Positions 23,695 to 31,850 of a stretch of DNA of 64,000 nt are shown here, piece by piece. Position 1 is the first letter of the stretch; the number at the start of each line of letters is the position of its first letter. The notes beneath the pieces were generated by a model. That model was not told the origin of the DNA and made no database searches. It worked only from the letters and a program-made list of their open reading frames with translations. Origin of the DNA: Shewanella psychrotolerans. GTDB lineage: Bacteria > Pseudomonadota > Gammaproteobacteria > Enterobacterales > Shewanellaceae. The stretch is from positions 1,178,001-1,242,000 of the forward strand of contig NZ_CP080419.1 in the NCBI RefSeq assembly GCF_019457595.1, given 5' to 3'. A program made the translations under genes and the position numbers.

Positions 23695-24773
23695 ACCATT
23701 CCATCTTAATACTTAGTCATTATTGCCCACTCTCTACGACATAAAGACATCACTCTTTTCGTATCGCTAATGAAGTTGTTCCAAGCATCAGAGCAGGCTG
23801 CAACGATATCATCGTATCCTTGAAAGCTGCGATTAGCTAAATGATGCAGCCGTAACCAACTCCATACTTGCTCTATCGGATTTAGTTCAGGGGAGTATGG
23901 CGGTAATTTGATGATGCTAAGGTTGTTAAACTCATCTGCGAGATCTGCTGTATGCCAACCTGCACCATCCATGACAACAACGGCATGCCTACCTGGTTTT
24001 GTCCTTTGTGCTATCAGTGTAGGTAAGGAACGATCATCGCTTCAGTATCGCCTGTTTGCGGACAAACAGCGCCAAAGAAATGCGCATATTCGAACTGTTG
24101 CTGGCGTATAGCGCGAGGACGAGTGCCTTTTCTTGCCCATAAACGTGTGGTCGTGTTTTGCTGCCCGAAGCGGGCCTCATCTTGAAACCAGATATCAACT
24201 CGCTCAAGCGCCACACTACCAGGGATGTTAAGGATCGTTTCCAGTTGGAACTTTTTTAAAAGCCTCTTGGACTTCTATTGATTGCTTAGGATGTTTTGAA
24301 CGACTCGTTATCCAACTAAAACCTAATTGTTCCAGTAATTTGTAAATCGCGTTTGGATGGTAATCAACATTAAAGTGATATTTGACATATTTTAGGATCG
24401 CATCACCTGTCAGTCTTCCACCTGAATCACTCGAGCATTGTTCCTCTATGTAGGCACTGAGTTGCTGCTTTTGACTTGAGGTTAAGTAGCTATCACGTCC
24501 CTTATTTTTCTTAGCATCCAACCCTTTGATACCGTTGGCAAGATACTTAGCTACCCAAGCGTTGACGCTAGCGCGGGCAACTTTGAGCCTCAAGGCGACA
24601 TCAGTACGATTATTTCCCTCGAGGAAGAGAGCGACGGCAAGTAATCGCATACGTTTACGAGGTTCTTTTTCTGCTCTAGATAAAGCTAAAAGCTCTTCGG
24701 CACTATAAGTTTTCAATTTGGAATACGGGTTGAGGTTGGTGCGCATATTAGATCACACATCATTACTAATTGG
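23695..24773 (-). mobile_element. IS630-family insertion element (degenerate)
   Basis: About 1.08 kb lies between the two 136-bp repeats, with a reverse-strand IS630-family transposase covering almost all of it. The right end read inward is CCAATTAGTAATGATG, bounded by TA, which agrees with the TA target preference of IS630/Tc1-mariner elements. The left end (CCATTCCATCTT) matches only over the first few bases, so exact termini are uncertain. Confidence 0.8.
23706..24746 (-). pseudogene. IS630-family transposase, broken by two frame changes
   Basis: Three reverse-strand pieces together make one transposase. Piece 1 (24746-24228) has the N-terminal helix-turn-helix region (NRTDVALRLKVARASVNAWV). 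Piece 2 (24214-24014) has the first catalytic Asp in WFQDEARFG. Piece 3 (23972-23706) has the second Asp in MDGAGWH and the Glu in SPELNPIEQVW. Piece 1 leaves frame at TTTTAAAAAAG near 24245, where one extra A restores reading if removed. Pieces 2 and 3 are separated by another frame change after IVPYL, where roughly ten residues usual in the family appear to be missing. It is likely inactive, although the first slip lies in an A-tract that could allow some frameshifting. Confidence 0.85.
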
Positions 24774-24909
24774 TATAATACGAATTTTTCAGTCGCTTCA
24801 GCCCTTTTTCTTCATCGCTAATGACAAACAATATAATACCGATCAGTATCTGAAAGTTATCGGCTCCATATGATGCTTAATACCAATCGGTATAAGAAAG
24901 TGAACTAAT
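24774..24909 (+). repeat. 136-bp direct repeat, right copy
   Basis: This copy shows three mismatches to 23559-23694. Unlike the left copy it continues into the right-hand module of the small inverted-repeat element (24910-24968), so it looks like the copy still in its native setting. Confidence 0.92.
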
Positions 24910-24968
24910 TAGCGCTATTCCTTAGCGCTAAATCGTTGCTGAACGATCACATCGCTATCCTGGTTGGT
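24910..24968 (+). repeat. Right-hand module of a short MITE-like element
   Basis: The AGCGCTA...TTAGCGCTAAATCG, GCTGAACGATCACATC and CTGGTTGG segments match the right modules at 37131, 38211 and 44905. With the left end CCAATCGGTATAAG near 24890 it makes a short element, with a degenerate right terminus. Confidence 0.7.
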
Positions 24969-25275
24969 CTAGGCAAGTGGATTTTTCCTCTGATATTAGT
25001 TTTATTTAAATTGCATAGTTTGTCATCTAACACAGTCTTTTCTCTGTTTGAAACATAATTTTTACCATGGCAGCCTCCTTTTTTTACATTTTATTTTTTG
25101 TGGTCACTAAATTGAACGATCTTTAGTTTATCGGGGGATTTTATGTGGATTTGTTTGATTGAGCAGATTGTTTTTATCTGTTTTGGTAAGACCAATTTAC
25201 AAAGTGCTCGCATTTTTGTTATAGATTAGTTATGGTTTTCCCTGTTTTGGGGAAAGCTTCATCTTTTAGCAAAAG
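24969..25275. other. Gene-free stretch upstream of the oad operon
   Basis: No convincing coding frame, RNA gene or repeat is visible. It is AT-rich and probably holds the oad promoter, which I could not place with confidence. Confidence 0.4.
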
Positions 25276-25304
25276 CATCTCTATTATTAGAGGTGATTTT
25301 TTTT
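25276..25304 (+). terminator. Terminator or attenuator in the oadGAB leader
   Basis: CATCTCT and AGAGGTG form a 7-bp stem with an ATTATT loop followed by A and eight T. It stands 80 nt before oadG on the same strand. No gene lies directly upstream, so it may act as a leader attenuator. Confidence 0.7.
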
Positions 25305-25384
25305 GCTCTAAAAGTGAATAAATAGTGTGGCTAAGATCCTTTGGGGAATAGTCTTAACATACTGATTTAGGCAAAGAGGACGAT

Positions 25385-25624
25385 ATGGATTCAATAGCTC
25401 AACAGATAATAGAAGCGCTGGCGATTATGGTGTTAGGTATGGGGCTTGTTTTTCTGTTCCTTTCTATACTCATTTTGGCCGTTAATTTGGTCGCGTGGAA
25501 GTTTGCCCCAGCACCTTCGCTAAGTAGCGAGGCTGAGGATAAACCTCATCTGCAGCAGAATATCGAACCGAAATTGGTTGCCGCTATTACAGCCGCTATT
25601 CATCAATATCGTGCAAAAGCATAA
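25385..25624 (+). CDS. oadG: Oxaloacetate decarboxylase gamma chain
   Basis: This 79-residue subunit anchors the complex and helps assemble it. One membrane helix (~13-37, ALAIMVLGMGLVFLFLSILILAVNLV) is followed by a short hydrophilic tail. The N-terminus (SIAQQIIEAL) and the size fit OadG. AAAGAGGACGAT precedes the ATG. It is the first gene of oadGAB, 18 nt before oadA. Confidence 0.9.
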   Translation: MDSIAQQIIEALAIMVLGMGLVFLFLSILILAVNLVAWKFAPAPSLSSEAEDKPHLQQNIEPKLVAAITAAIHQYRAKA

Positions 25625-25642
25625 TAATAGAAGGGAGTTTTT

Positions 25643-27433
25643 ATGAGCAAGCCACTTGCGTTAACCGATGTCGTATTACGCGATGCACACCAGTCTATTC
25701 TGGCTACTCGTCTTCGTCTTGAAGACATGCTTCCTATTGCGCCAAAGCTCGATAAAATTGGCTTTTGGTCACTCGAGTCATGGGGTGGAGCAACGTTCGA
25801 TGCATGTATTCGTTATCTTGGGGAAGATCCTTGGGAGCGGATCAGAGAATTAAAAAAGGCGATGCCTAACACGCCGCAGCAGATGTTGCTGCGAGGGCAA
25901 AACCTACTGGGTTATCGCCATTACGCCGATGATCTTGTTTATCGATTCGTTGAGCGCGCTCACAGTAACGGCGTAGATGTTTTCCGTATTTTCGACGCTA
26001 TGAATGATGTACGTAACCTAGAAACAGCGGTTAAGGCCGTTGTCGATGTTGGCGGTCATGCCCAAGGTACCATTTCATATACGACAAGCCCGGTTCATAC
26101 TTTAGATACTTGGGTCGATATGGCTAAACGCCTAGAAGATATGGGATGTCACTCTCTATGTATTAAGGATATGGCGGGTCTACTAAAGCCATTTGATGCA
26201 TTTGATCTTATCAGTCAGCTTAAAGCACAAACTAACCTTATTGTGTCCATGCAGTGCCATGCGACAACAGGATTAAGTACCGCGACATATCAAAAGGCGA
26301 TTGAAGCCGGTATTGATGTACTCGACACCGCGATCTCATCAATGAGTCAAACTTATGGCCATAGCGCAACAGAAACCCTTGTTGCAATGGTTGAGGATAC
26401 CGATAGAGCTACAGGCTACGATATGGTCTTGCTTGAAGAGATCGCAGCTTATTTCCGTGATGTGAGAAAGAAATATGCAGCTTTCGAAGGTGAACTCAAA
26501 GGCATTGATTCGCGTATTTTACGAGCCCAAGTGCCTGGCGGCATGTTAACTAACATGGAAAATCAGTTGCGTGAGCAAGGTGCTGCGGACAAATTGGATT
26601 TGGTATTAGAGGAGATCCCAAAAGTGAGGCAAGACTTAGGTTTTCTCCCTTTGGTCACACCCACTTCACAGATCGTTGGTACTCAGGCGGTGATTAATGT
26701 GCTTACAGGTGAGCGCTATAAATCATTGACTAAAGAGACTGAGGGCGTATTAAAAGGCGAATACGGTGCGACGCCAGCCCCCGTTAACAGTGAATTGCAA
26801 GCGCGCGTTTTAGATGGTGCAGATGCCATTACGTGTCGCCCGGCCGATCTTTTAGACTCAGAGTTAGATAAACTTCGCGGTGAACTGAGTGCTAAGGCTG
26901 CTGATGAAAAGATTGAGCTAGCAGCAGAGTTAGATGACGATGTACTCACTTACGCATTGTTCCCTCAAATAGGTTTGAAGTTTTTAAAAAATCGCGATAA
27001 TCCAGATGCTTTTGAACCTAAACCTCAAGCGCCAAGTACAGAGCCCATTGTTATCTCAAATGCGAAACAGGGACCAGAGACATACACGGTCAATGTGCAA
27101 GGTCAGTCGTTTGTTGTGGAAGTCTCACCCGGTGGTGATATTAGCCAAATCGTAGCCAGTGATAATGTTGTGCCTTTTGCAGCGCCTGAACCTGTGGTGA
27201 GTGCATCGACTGGGACGATTAAAGCCCAGATGAATGCACCGCTATCAGGCAATATCTTTAAGGTTAATGTTGCAGCAGGTGATGCCGTTAAAGCTGGGGA
27301 TGTGGTTATTATTCTCGAAGCGATGAAGATGGAAACCGAGATCCGCGCAGAATCAGATGGTGTGATCAGTCAGGTTTGGGTTAAAGAAGGTGACTCTGTT
27401 GCCGTTGGCAATCAATTGCTGGCTATCGCATAG
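25643..27433 (+). CDS. oadA: Oxaloacetate decarboxylase alpha chain (biotin carrier)
   Basis: This 596-residue cytoplasmic subunit transfers CO2 from oxaloacetate to biotin. The carboxyltransferase TIM barrel begins with [14 protein letters not shown] (~10-24) and includes [18 protein letters not shown] and [10 protein letters not shown] with metal ligands. An assembly/linker region is followed by a Pro/Ala segment and the biotinyl domain, with the biotinylated lysine at ~562 in EAMKMETE. With OadB and OadG it forms a sodium pump in the inner membrane. Confidence 0.97.
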   Translation: MSKPLALTDVVLRDAHQSILATRLRLEDMLPIAPKLDKIGFWSLESWGGATFDACIRYLGEDPWERIRELKKAMPNTPQQMLLRGQNLLGYRHYADDLVYRFVERAHSNGVDVFRIFDAMNDVRNLETAVKAVVDVGGHAQGTISYTTSPVHTLDTWVDMAKRLEDMGCHSLCIKDMAGLLKPFDAFDLISQLKAQTNLIVSMQCHATTGLSTATYQKAIEAGIDVLDTAISSMSQTYGHSATETLVAMVEDTDRATGYDMVLLEEIAAYFRDVRKKYAAFEGELKGIDSRILRAQVPGGMLTNMENQLREQGAADKLDLVLEEIPKVRQDLGFLPLVTPTSQIVGTQAVINVLTGERYKSLTKETEGVLKGEYGATPAPVNSELQARVLDGADAITCRPADLLDSELDKLRGELSAKAADEKIELAAELDDDVLTYALFPQIGLKFLKNRDNPDAFEPKPQAPSTEPIVISNAKQGPETYTVNVQGQSFVVEVSPGGDISQIVASDNVVPFAAPEPVVSASTGTIKAQMNAPLSGNIFKVNVAAGDAVKAGDVVIILEAMKMETEIRAESDGVISQVWVKEGDSVAVGNQLLAIA

Positions 27434-27441
27434 GAGTTAAC

Positions 27442-28575
27442 ATGGACGGATTTTTGGCTTTTTGGGCCGAATCGGGCATCGCTAACTTTACTGGCGGACA
27501 GATGCTGATGATGGCGGTAGGTGGTTTGCTACTGTATTTAGCTATCGCTCGTGGGTTTGAGCCACTTTTGTTGTTACCTATAGGTTTTGGTGCGGTATTG
27601 GCCAATATTCCGAATGGTGGATTTACCGAAGAGGGGGGCTTACTCTATTTTGCTTACCATGTAGGTATTGAAACTGGGGTATTTCCTTTATTGATCTTTA
27701 TGGGAGTCGGGGCGCTTACTGATTTTGGGGCGTTAATCGCTAACCCAAAGATGTTACTGCTTGGCGCCGCCGCGCAGTTTGGTATCTTTGCAACGCTTAT
27801 CGGCGCTATCGCGTTAAATGCAGTACCTGGATTTGAGTTCTCAATGCAGGATGCTGCCGCCATTGCGATTATTGGTGGTGCAGATGGGCCAACGGCTATC
27901 TTTCTTGCGTCAAAGTTAGCGCCAGATCTATTAGGTGCTATCGCAGTGGCAGCGTATTCCTATATGGCATTGGTGCCGATTATTCAGCCGCCAATTATGA
28001 AACTGCTTACCACTGAGTCTGAGCGTCAGATTAAAATGGAGCAGTTACGAGAAGTCAGCAAGAAAGAGAAGATCTTCTTTCCATTGATGGTCTTAGGGTT
28101 AACCATTCTGTTTCTACCTGCGGCAACGCCATTAGTGGGTATGTTTTGTCTGGGTAATTTGATGCGTGAATCAGGTGTTGTGGATAGATTATCTAACACA
28201 GCCCAGAACGAGTTGATTAATATCGTTACGATATTCTTGGGGTTAGCGGTTGGATCTAAGCTATCTGCAGATAAGTTTTTACAATTGGAGACCTTAGGCA
28301 TTTTAGTGCTTGGCGCTGTCGCCTTTGGTATTGGCACGGCCACAGGGGTGTTAATGGCTAAGTTAATGAGCAGATTATCTGGCGGTAAGATTAATCCACT
28401 CATTGGTGCTGCAGGCGTTTCAGCTGTACCTATGGCTGCGCGAGTGGTTAATAAGGTTGGCTTGCAAGCTAACCAGCAAAACTTCCTGTTGATGCATGCG
28501 ATGGGACCTAATGTTGCTGGGGTATTAGGTTCAGCCGTTGCCGCGGGGGTGTTGCTGGCAGTGTTAGGCCATTAG
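27442..28575 (+). CDS. oadB: Oxaloacetate decarboxylase beta chain, sodium pump
   Basis: This 377-residue polytopic membrane protein decarboxylates carboxybiotin and exports Na+. It has many hydrophobic helices, the conserved NIPNGG near residue 54, the sodium/proton site [19 protein letters not shown] (~146-164), and the C-terminal [16 protein letters not shown] and [18 protein letters not shown]. It starts 8 nt after oadA behind AGGAG. An independent terminator closes the operon. Confidence 0.97.
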   Translation: MDGFLAFWAESGIANFTGGQMLMMAVGGLLLYLAIARGFEPLLLLPIGFGAVLANIPNGGFTEEGGLLYFAYHVGIETGVFPLLIFMGVGALTDFGALIANPKMLLLGAAAQFGIFATLIGAIALNAVPGFEFSMQDAAAIAIIGGADGPTAIFLASKLAPDLLGAIAVAAYSYMALVPIIQPPIMKLLTTESERQIKMEQLREVSKKEKIFFPLMVLGLTILFLPAATPLVGMFCLGNLMRESGVVDRLSNTAQNELINIVTIFLGLAVGSKLSADKFLQLETLGILVLGAVAFGIGTATGVLMAKLMSRLSGGKINPLIGAAGVSAVPMAARVVNKVGLQANQQNFLLMHAMGPNVAGVLGSAVAAGVLLAVLGH

Positions 28576-28609
28576 TCTCTTGTAATTAATTGAGTACTAA
28601 ATTAAAAAC

Positions 28610-28641
28610 GGCGTTCATCTTTGATGTGCGCCATTTTTTTT
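28610..28641 (+). terminator. Rho-independent terminator after oadB
   Basis: GGCG-TT-CATC pairs with GATG-TG-CGCC across TTT, with one internal mismatch pair, followed by ATTTTTTTT. Confidence 0.83.
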
Positions 28642-28705
28642 ACGTAAAGCGATCGGTATTGGGTGGGCTGTTTACCAAAAAGTAATCAAGCTAATGCTGA
28701 TGAAG

Positions 28706-28750
28706 TTGATATAGATCAACAAGCCTCTATCGAAATTGGTGTCTTATAAG
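28706..28750 (+). promoter_or_regulatory. FNR/EtrA-type box and class II promoter for a small gene
   Basis: TTGATATAGATCAA (28706-28719) is a perfect match to the FNR half-sites TTGAT-N4-ATCAA. A -10-like TATAAG lies at 28745-28750. Transcription from about 28757 would put the box centre near -44, close to the -41.5 of FNR-activated class II promoters. The downstream gene is the 61-residue protein at 28815. This suggests oxygen- or respiration-linked control. Confidence 0.7.
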
Positions 28751-28814
28751 TGTGACCTATATCGCAATCACGATAAATTATTGCGTTAGCGCATACTAAG
28801 CAGAGGGCTTTACA

Positions 28815-29000
28815 ATGGAATTACTACCGAATTGTTATACCGATCTTTGTGTGAATGGTAAATGGTTTCATTACGACCATGGAGAAAGCTCTGTGTTTAT
28901 GCTTAATGGCAGTGAGCCTTTAACATTTGAATTGGAGCGTCAACCAGCAACAGAAGAGGAGTTAGAGCAGCGTCTTACTCAGATAGCGCAGCTGCTTTGA
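28815..29000 (+). CDS. Small protein of unknown function, probably anaerobically regulated
   Basis: This is a 61-residue acidic, soluble protein (MELLPNCYTDLCVNGKWFHYDHGESSVFMLNG, then a Glu-rich helix ending EELEQRLTQIAQLL). I do not recognise a family. Two cysteines (7 and 13), a His pair and Trp/Tyr residues lie in the first half. GCAGAGGG lies 8 nt before the ATG, and a perfect FNR box stands upstream, so it is probably a real gene. No function is assigned. Confidence 0.7.
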   Translation: MELLPNCYTDLCVNGKWFHYDHGESSVFMLNGSEPLTFELERQPATEEELEQRLTQIAQLL

Positions 29001-29080
29001 TAGGTGATTGAACTTTACTCTATCGATTATAAATCGTTGGCAAGGGCGACGATCTGTTTTATCCATCGTCGCCAATCAGT

Positions 29081-29419
29081 TTATTTACCGCAACATTTTT
29101 TGTATTTCTTGTCACTACCGCATGGGCATGGTTCGTTTCGCTGGGGTTGTTTTACAACCGTAGCGGTTTTAGGTCGATTTAAAATGCCTTCGAGTTGCAC
29201 AATATCTTCCTGAGCTTTTTCATTGATAACAATATCGGCAAACAATTGATGCTCAGTGACTATAGCCTCAACTTGATGCTTTCTGGTTTCATTGGGTACA
29301 ACCAGTTGTAATGGAAAAGCTTCGCTGCCTAGTTTCGTTGTGCGCTTAGTGTTGTAGCCATAACTCTCATGTTTTGGCTTAGGTGTCTTACGACCTTTAA
29401 AAAAGAACTTGTCTGACAT
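29081..29419 (-). CDS. SEC-C metal-binding motif protein
   Basis: This 112-residue protein ends in the SEC-C zinc motif NEPCPCGSDKKYKKCCG. The basic N-terminus (KFFFKGRKTPKPKHESYGYNTKRTTKLGSEAFPLQLVV) and a central helix match a small family of proteins built like this in Vibrio, Photobacterium and Shewanella. The role is unknown; SEC-C tails elsewhere bind zinc and contact SecB or ribosomes. It is convergent with the small gene at 28815, and a perfect 9-bp hairpin (29045-29073) lies in the gap. Confidence 0.85.
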   Translation of the reverse strand: MSDKFFFKGRKTPKPKHESYGYNTKRTTKLGSEAFPLQLVVPNETRKHQVEAIVTEHQLFADIVINEKAQEDIVQLEGILNRPKTATVVKQPQRNEPCPCGSDKKYKKCCGK

Positions 29420-29551
29420 CGAAAATCCACGGTATTGCCAATGATGGCGATGAAAAAGGGCGCTATCTTAGCAGAATTAATCACCAGAGCTAGCGATATA
29501 TCATATTAGTTACTCTGGTTTTGTGAGATTAAAGACTCTTGATTTACGAGA

Positions 29552-29737
29552 TTAGTTACGAAGGTTTTGTCCGGCAGTGAGCCACGTTAAAAAACCTAAG
29601 GACAAAATCAAGGTTGCGCTGATAGCGATAATATAAATATAGCCTTTTTTCCCCTGTTTTAATGGTACACCAGTTAAGTGCAAAAATAGCGTCCAGAATA
29701 GGCACAACACAATAGGTAGTAAAAACAGTCGAGCCAT
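29552..29737 (-). CDS. Small two-helix membrane protein, hypothetical
   Basis: This 61-residue protein has hydrophobic helices at ~3-24 (LFLLPIVLCLFWTLFLHLTG) and ~33-54 (YIYIIAISATLILSLGFLTW) joined by KQGKKG. AGAGGTAAG lies directly before the ATG, which supports translation. No family is recognised and the neighbours give no functional hint. Confidence 0.65.
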   Translation of the reverse strand: MARLFLLPIVLCLFWTLFLHLTGVPLKQGKKGYIYIIAISATLILSLGFLTWLTAGQNLRN

Positions 29738-29813
29738 ATCTTACCTCTAAAAAAACAGTACGATTGAGCAAGTATAATGTAATTTATCTTAATTTGAACA
29801 ATATATTAGCAAT

Positions 29814-29836
29814 AAAAAAAGCCGCATAAGCGGCTT
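29814..29836 (-). terminator. Terminator of the symporter gene
   Basis: On the reverse strand AAGCCGC and GCGGCTT form a 7-bp stem with a four-base loop followed by a T7 tract (A-tract 29814-29820 on the plus strand). Confidence 0.88.
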
Positions 29837-29866
29837 ATTTATTTTGCGCTGACGAGCCAGCAAGGA

Positions 29867-31120
29867 TTAAGATTCGTTAGCTGTTTTGCTGACTAAATCA
29901 TCATTTGCATAGAACTGAGTTTCATCTAATTGACCCTCTGACTTGCCTACAACTACAGCAGTCATCATATCACCAGTTACGTTTGTGGCTGTGCGCATCA
30001 TATCGATAACGCGGTCAATTGCAGCGATAAATGCGATGCCTTCTAGCGGCAAGCCGACGACACCTAAGGTGACCGATAACATCACCATCGCACTGCCTGG
30101 GACGCCAGCTGTTCCTACTGAAGCCACTGTCGCGGTTACTGCGATCAGCATATAATCAGTCATATCAAGTGGAATGGCGTAAATCTGTGCAATGAAGATG
30201 GCTGCGATGGCAGGATAGATGCCGCCACAACCGTCCATGTTCATGGTTGCCCCAAGCGGTAGAACAAAAGCGCCGTATTTTTTAGATACCCCCATGGTTT
30301 CGGTAGCGCGAGTGCTTGCTGGTAACGTGCCGAAGCTCGAAGCCGTGGTGAAGGCCACGAGCTGAGCAGGCATGGCTTTACGGAAAAATTGGATCGGACT
30401 GAGTTTAGCGCCAAATTTGATTAAACCACCGTAGACAAAAATGATATGAATCAATGCTGCTATATAAATGGCACCAATAAACTTACCCAGAGGTAGTAAC
30501 ATCGACAAGCCATACTCGCCAACAACCCAAGCCATCAATCCAAACACACCGATAGGAGTCAGTTGCAGTACCATGCGGGTTAGTTGGAACATCACCTCGG
30601 CACCCGCTTCAATTGTGTGTTTGAGTGGCTCGGCTTTTTGACCAATTTGGTTTATGGCTACGCCAACTAATGCTGCGAAGACAATGATCTGTAACACTTT
30701 ACCTTCGGCTAGTGAGGCGAAAGGATTTACAGGGATCATATCAAGTAATACTTGCGCAAACCCAGGAACGTTACGTTCACGTACCTCTGTTGTGGCTAAT
30801 TCTAGGCTGCCCCCCATATCGATAAGGCTACCTACGGTTAAACCAATTAGTGAGGCGATTGTCCCAGTTAGCATGAACATGGCTAAGGTTTTAAAGCTCA
30901 GTCTTTTAAGGCTTGTACCACTGCCTAACGATGTAATGCTCACGACGATAGCGCAGAAGACAAGTGGAGCGACCAGCATTTTAATCGCTGCGATGAACAG
31001 ATCTCCTAGTGGCTTTAATGCTGTTGCTTGCTCACCTAAGACAACGCCTAGGCCTACCCCTAAAATAAAGCCGGCGAGTACCTTTTGCCAAAAAGGGATC
31101 TGTTTAATTGTTTGCCACAT
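29867..31120 (-). CDS. Dicarboxylate/amino acid:cation symporter (DAACS family)
   Basis: This 417-residue inner-membrane transporter is of the GltP/DctA type and imports glutamate, aspartate or C4-dicarboxylates with Na+ or H+. The hairpin motif SSFGTLPASTRATE (HP1), the NMDGCGGIYPAIAAIFIAQ helix 7 motif, and helix 8 with VPGSAMVMLSVTL are intact. About eight helices are visible. The substrate cannot be fixed from sequence alone. It is a monocistronic gene between a terminator and a 270-bp upstream gap. Confidence 0.92.
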   Translation of the reverse strand: MWQTIKQIPFWQKVLAGFILGVGLGVVLGEQATALKPLGDLFIAAIKMLVAPLVFCAIVVSITSLGSGTSLKRLSFKTLAMFMLTGTIASLIGLTVGSLIDMGGSLELATTEVRERNVPGFAQVLLDMIPVNPFASLAEGKVLQIIVFAALVGVAINQIGQKAEPLKHTIEAGAEVMFQLTRMVLQLTPIGVFGLMAWVVGEYGLSMLLPLGKFIGAIYIAALIHIIFVYGGLIKFGAKLSPIQFFRKAMPAQLVAFTTASSFGTLPASTRATETMGVSKKYGAFVLPLGATMNMDGCGGIYPAIAAIFIAQIYAIPLDMTDYMLIAVTATVASVGTAGVPGSAMVMLSVTLGVVGLPLEGIAFIAAIDRVIDMMRTATNVTGDMMTAVVVGKSEGQLDETQFYANDDLVSKTANES

Positions 31121-31394
31121 TGGTTACATTCCAAATTAATATTGTTTTAATTGATTGCTCAACTGAACCGAGAAAATAGTCGTTCTTACTTAGAGCCACT
31201 TAAGGTTTTCAACCTACACTTTTTTATGCTGCCATTCTATAGAGGGTTAAGCTTGCTTACCAAACCGATTTTGTTATAACTTATTGTGATTAAAGCGGTT
31301 GTTCTAATAACTTTAAATGTTAACTTTAAAATAACAAGGCCTGGGCTGTCAATTTGAACATAAAAAATTACGTTTTTTCATTAGGTAAGCCAAT

Positions 31395-31817
31395 ATGACC
31401 GCGTTATGGTTGATGTTTAGTGCCGCCTTTGTTGCTGCTACCTTGTTACCGGGTGGATCAGAAGTTTTACTTGTTGCTTTGTTAAATGAGGCTAAAGAGA
31501 ACTGGTTTGCGTTAGTGGTCGCTGCGACCATTGGTAATACTCTTGGCTCCGTGACCAGTTATTACTTGGGGTCACTAGGACGGTTCGCAACCACTCCTGA
31601 GGCCATGGCCAAAGGGCGATATAGGCATAGTATTAGTTTAATTCAGCGTTATGGTTACTGGAGTTTATTGCTGGCGTGGGCGCCTTTGATTGGCGATTTA
31701 TTGTGTTTACTTGCCGGTTGGATGAAACTTTCTGTGGTCAAATCGACTCTGATGATATTTATGGGAAAAGGAGTACGCTATTTGCTGGTCGCAGCGATAG
31801 CGTTACATTGGTTGTAG
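31395..31817 (+). CDS. YqaA-type DedA-related small membrane protein
   Basis: This 140-residue protein has four or so hydrophobic helices. LPGGSEVLLVALL near the start and GNTLGSVTSYYLGSLGRF (glycine-rich re-entrant segment) with APLIGDLLCLLAGWMKLS resemble the SNARE-associated/DedA fold of E. coli YqaA. The function of this branch is poorly defined; relatives are linked to membrane lipid translocation. GGTAAG precedes the ATG. The M16 peptidase gene follows 33 nt later and may be co-transcribed. Confidence 0.85.
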   Translation: MTALWLMFSAAFVAATLLPGGSEVLLVALLNEAKENWFALVVAATIGNTLGSVTSYYLGSLGRFATTPEAMAKGRYRHSISLIQRYGYWSLLLAWAPLIGDLLCLLAGWMKLSVVKSTLMIFMGKGVRYLLVAAIALHWL

Positions 31818-31850
31818 CAATTTATTGCTACATATTAGGAGCAAAAATTA

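Noticed and set aside
29045-29073. Perfect 9-bp hairpin between the small FNR-linked gene and the SEC-C gene as a terminator
   Set aside because: There is no T-tract on either side, so a rho-independent terminator cannot be claimed, though a role in ending the convergent transcripts is possible.
31140-31394. A regulatory or RNA gene upstream of the symporter and YqaA-like genes
   Set aside because: No coding frame, hairpin with T-tract or operator-like palindrome stood out on reading.
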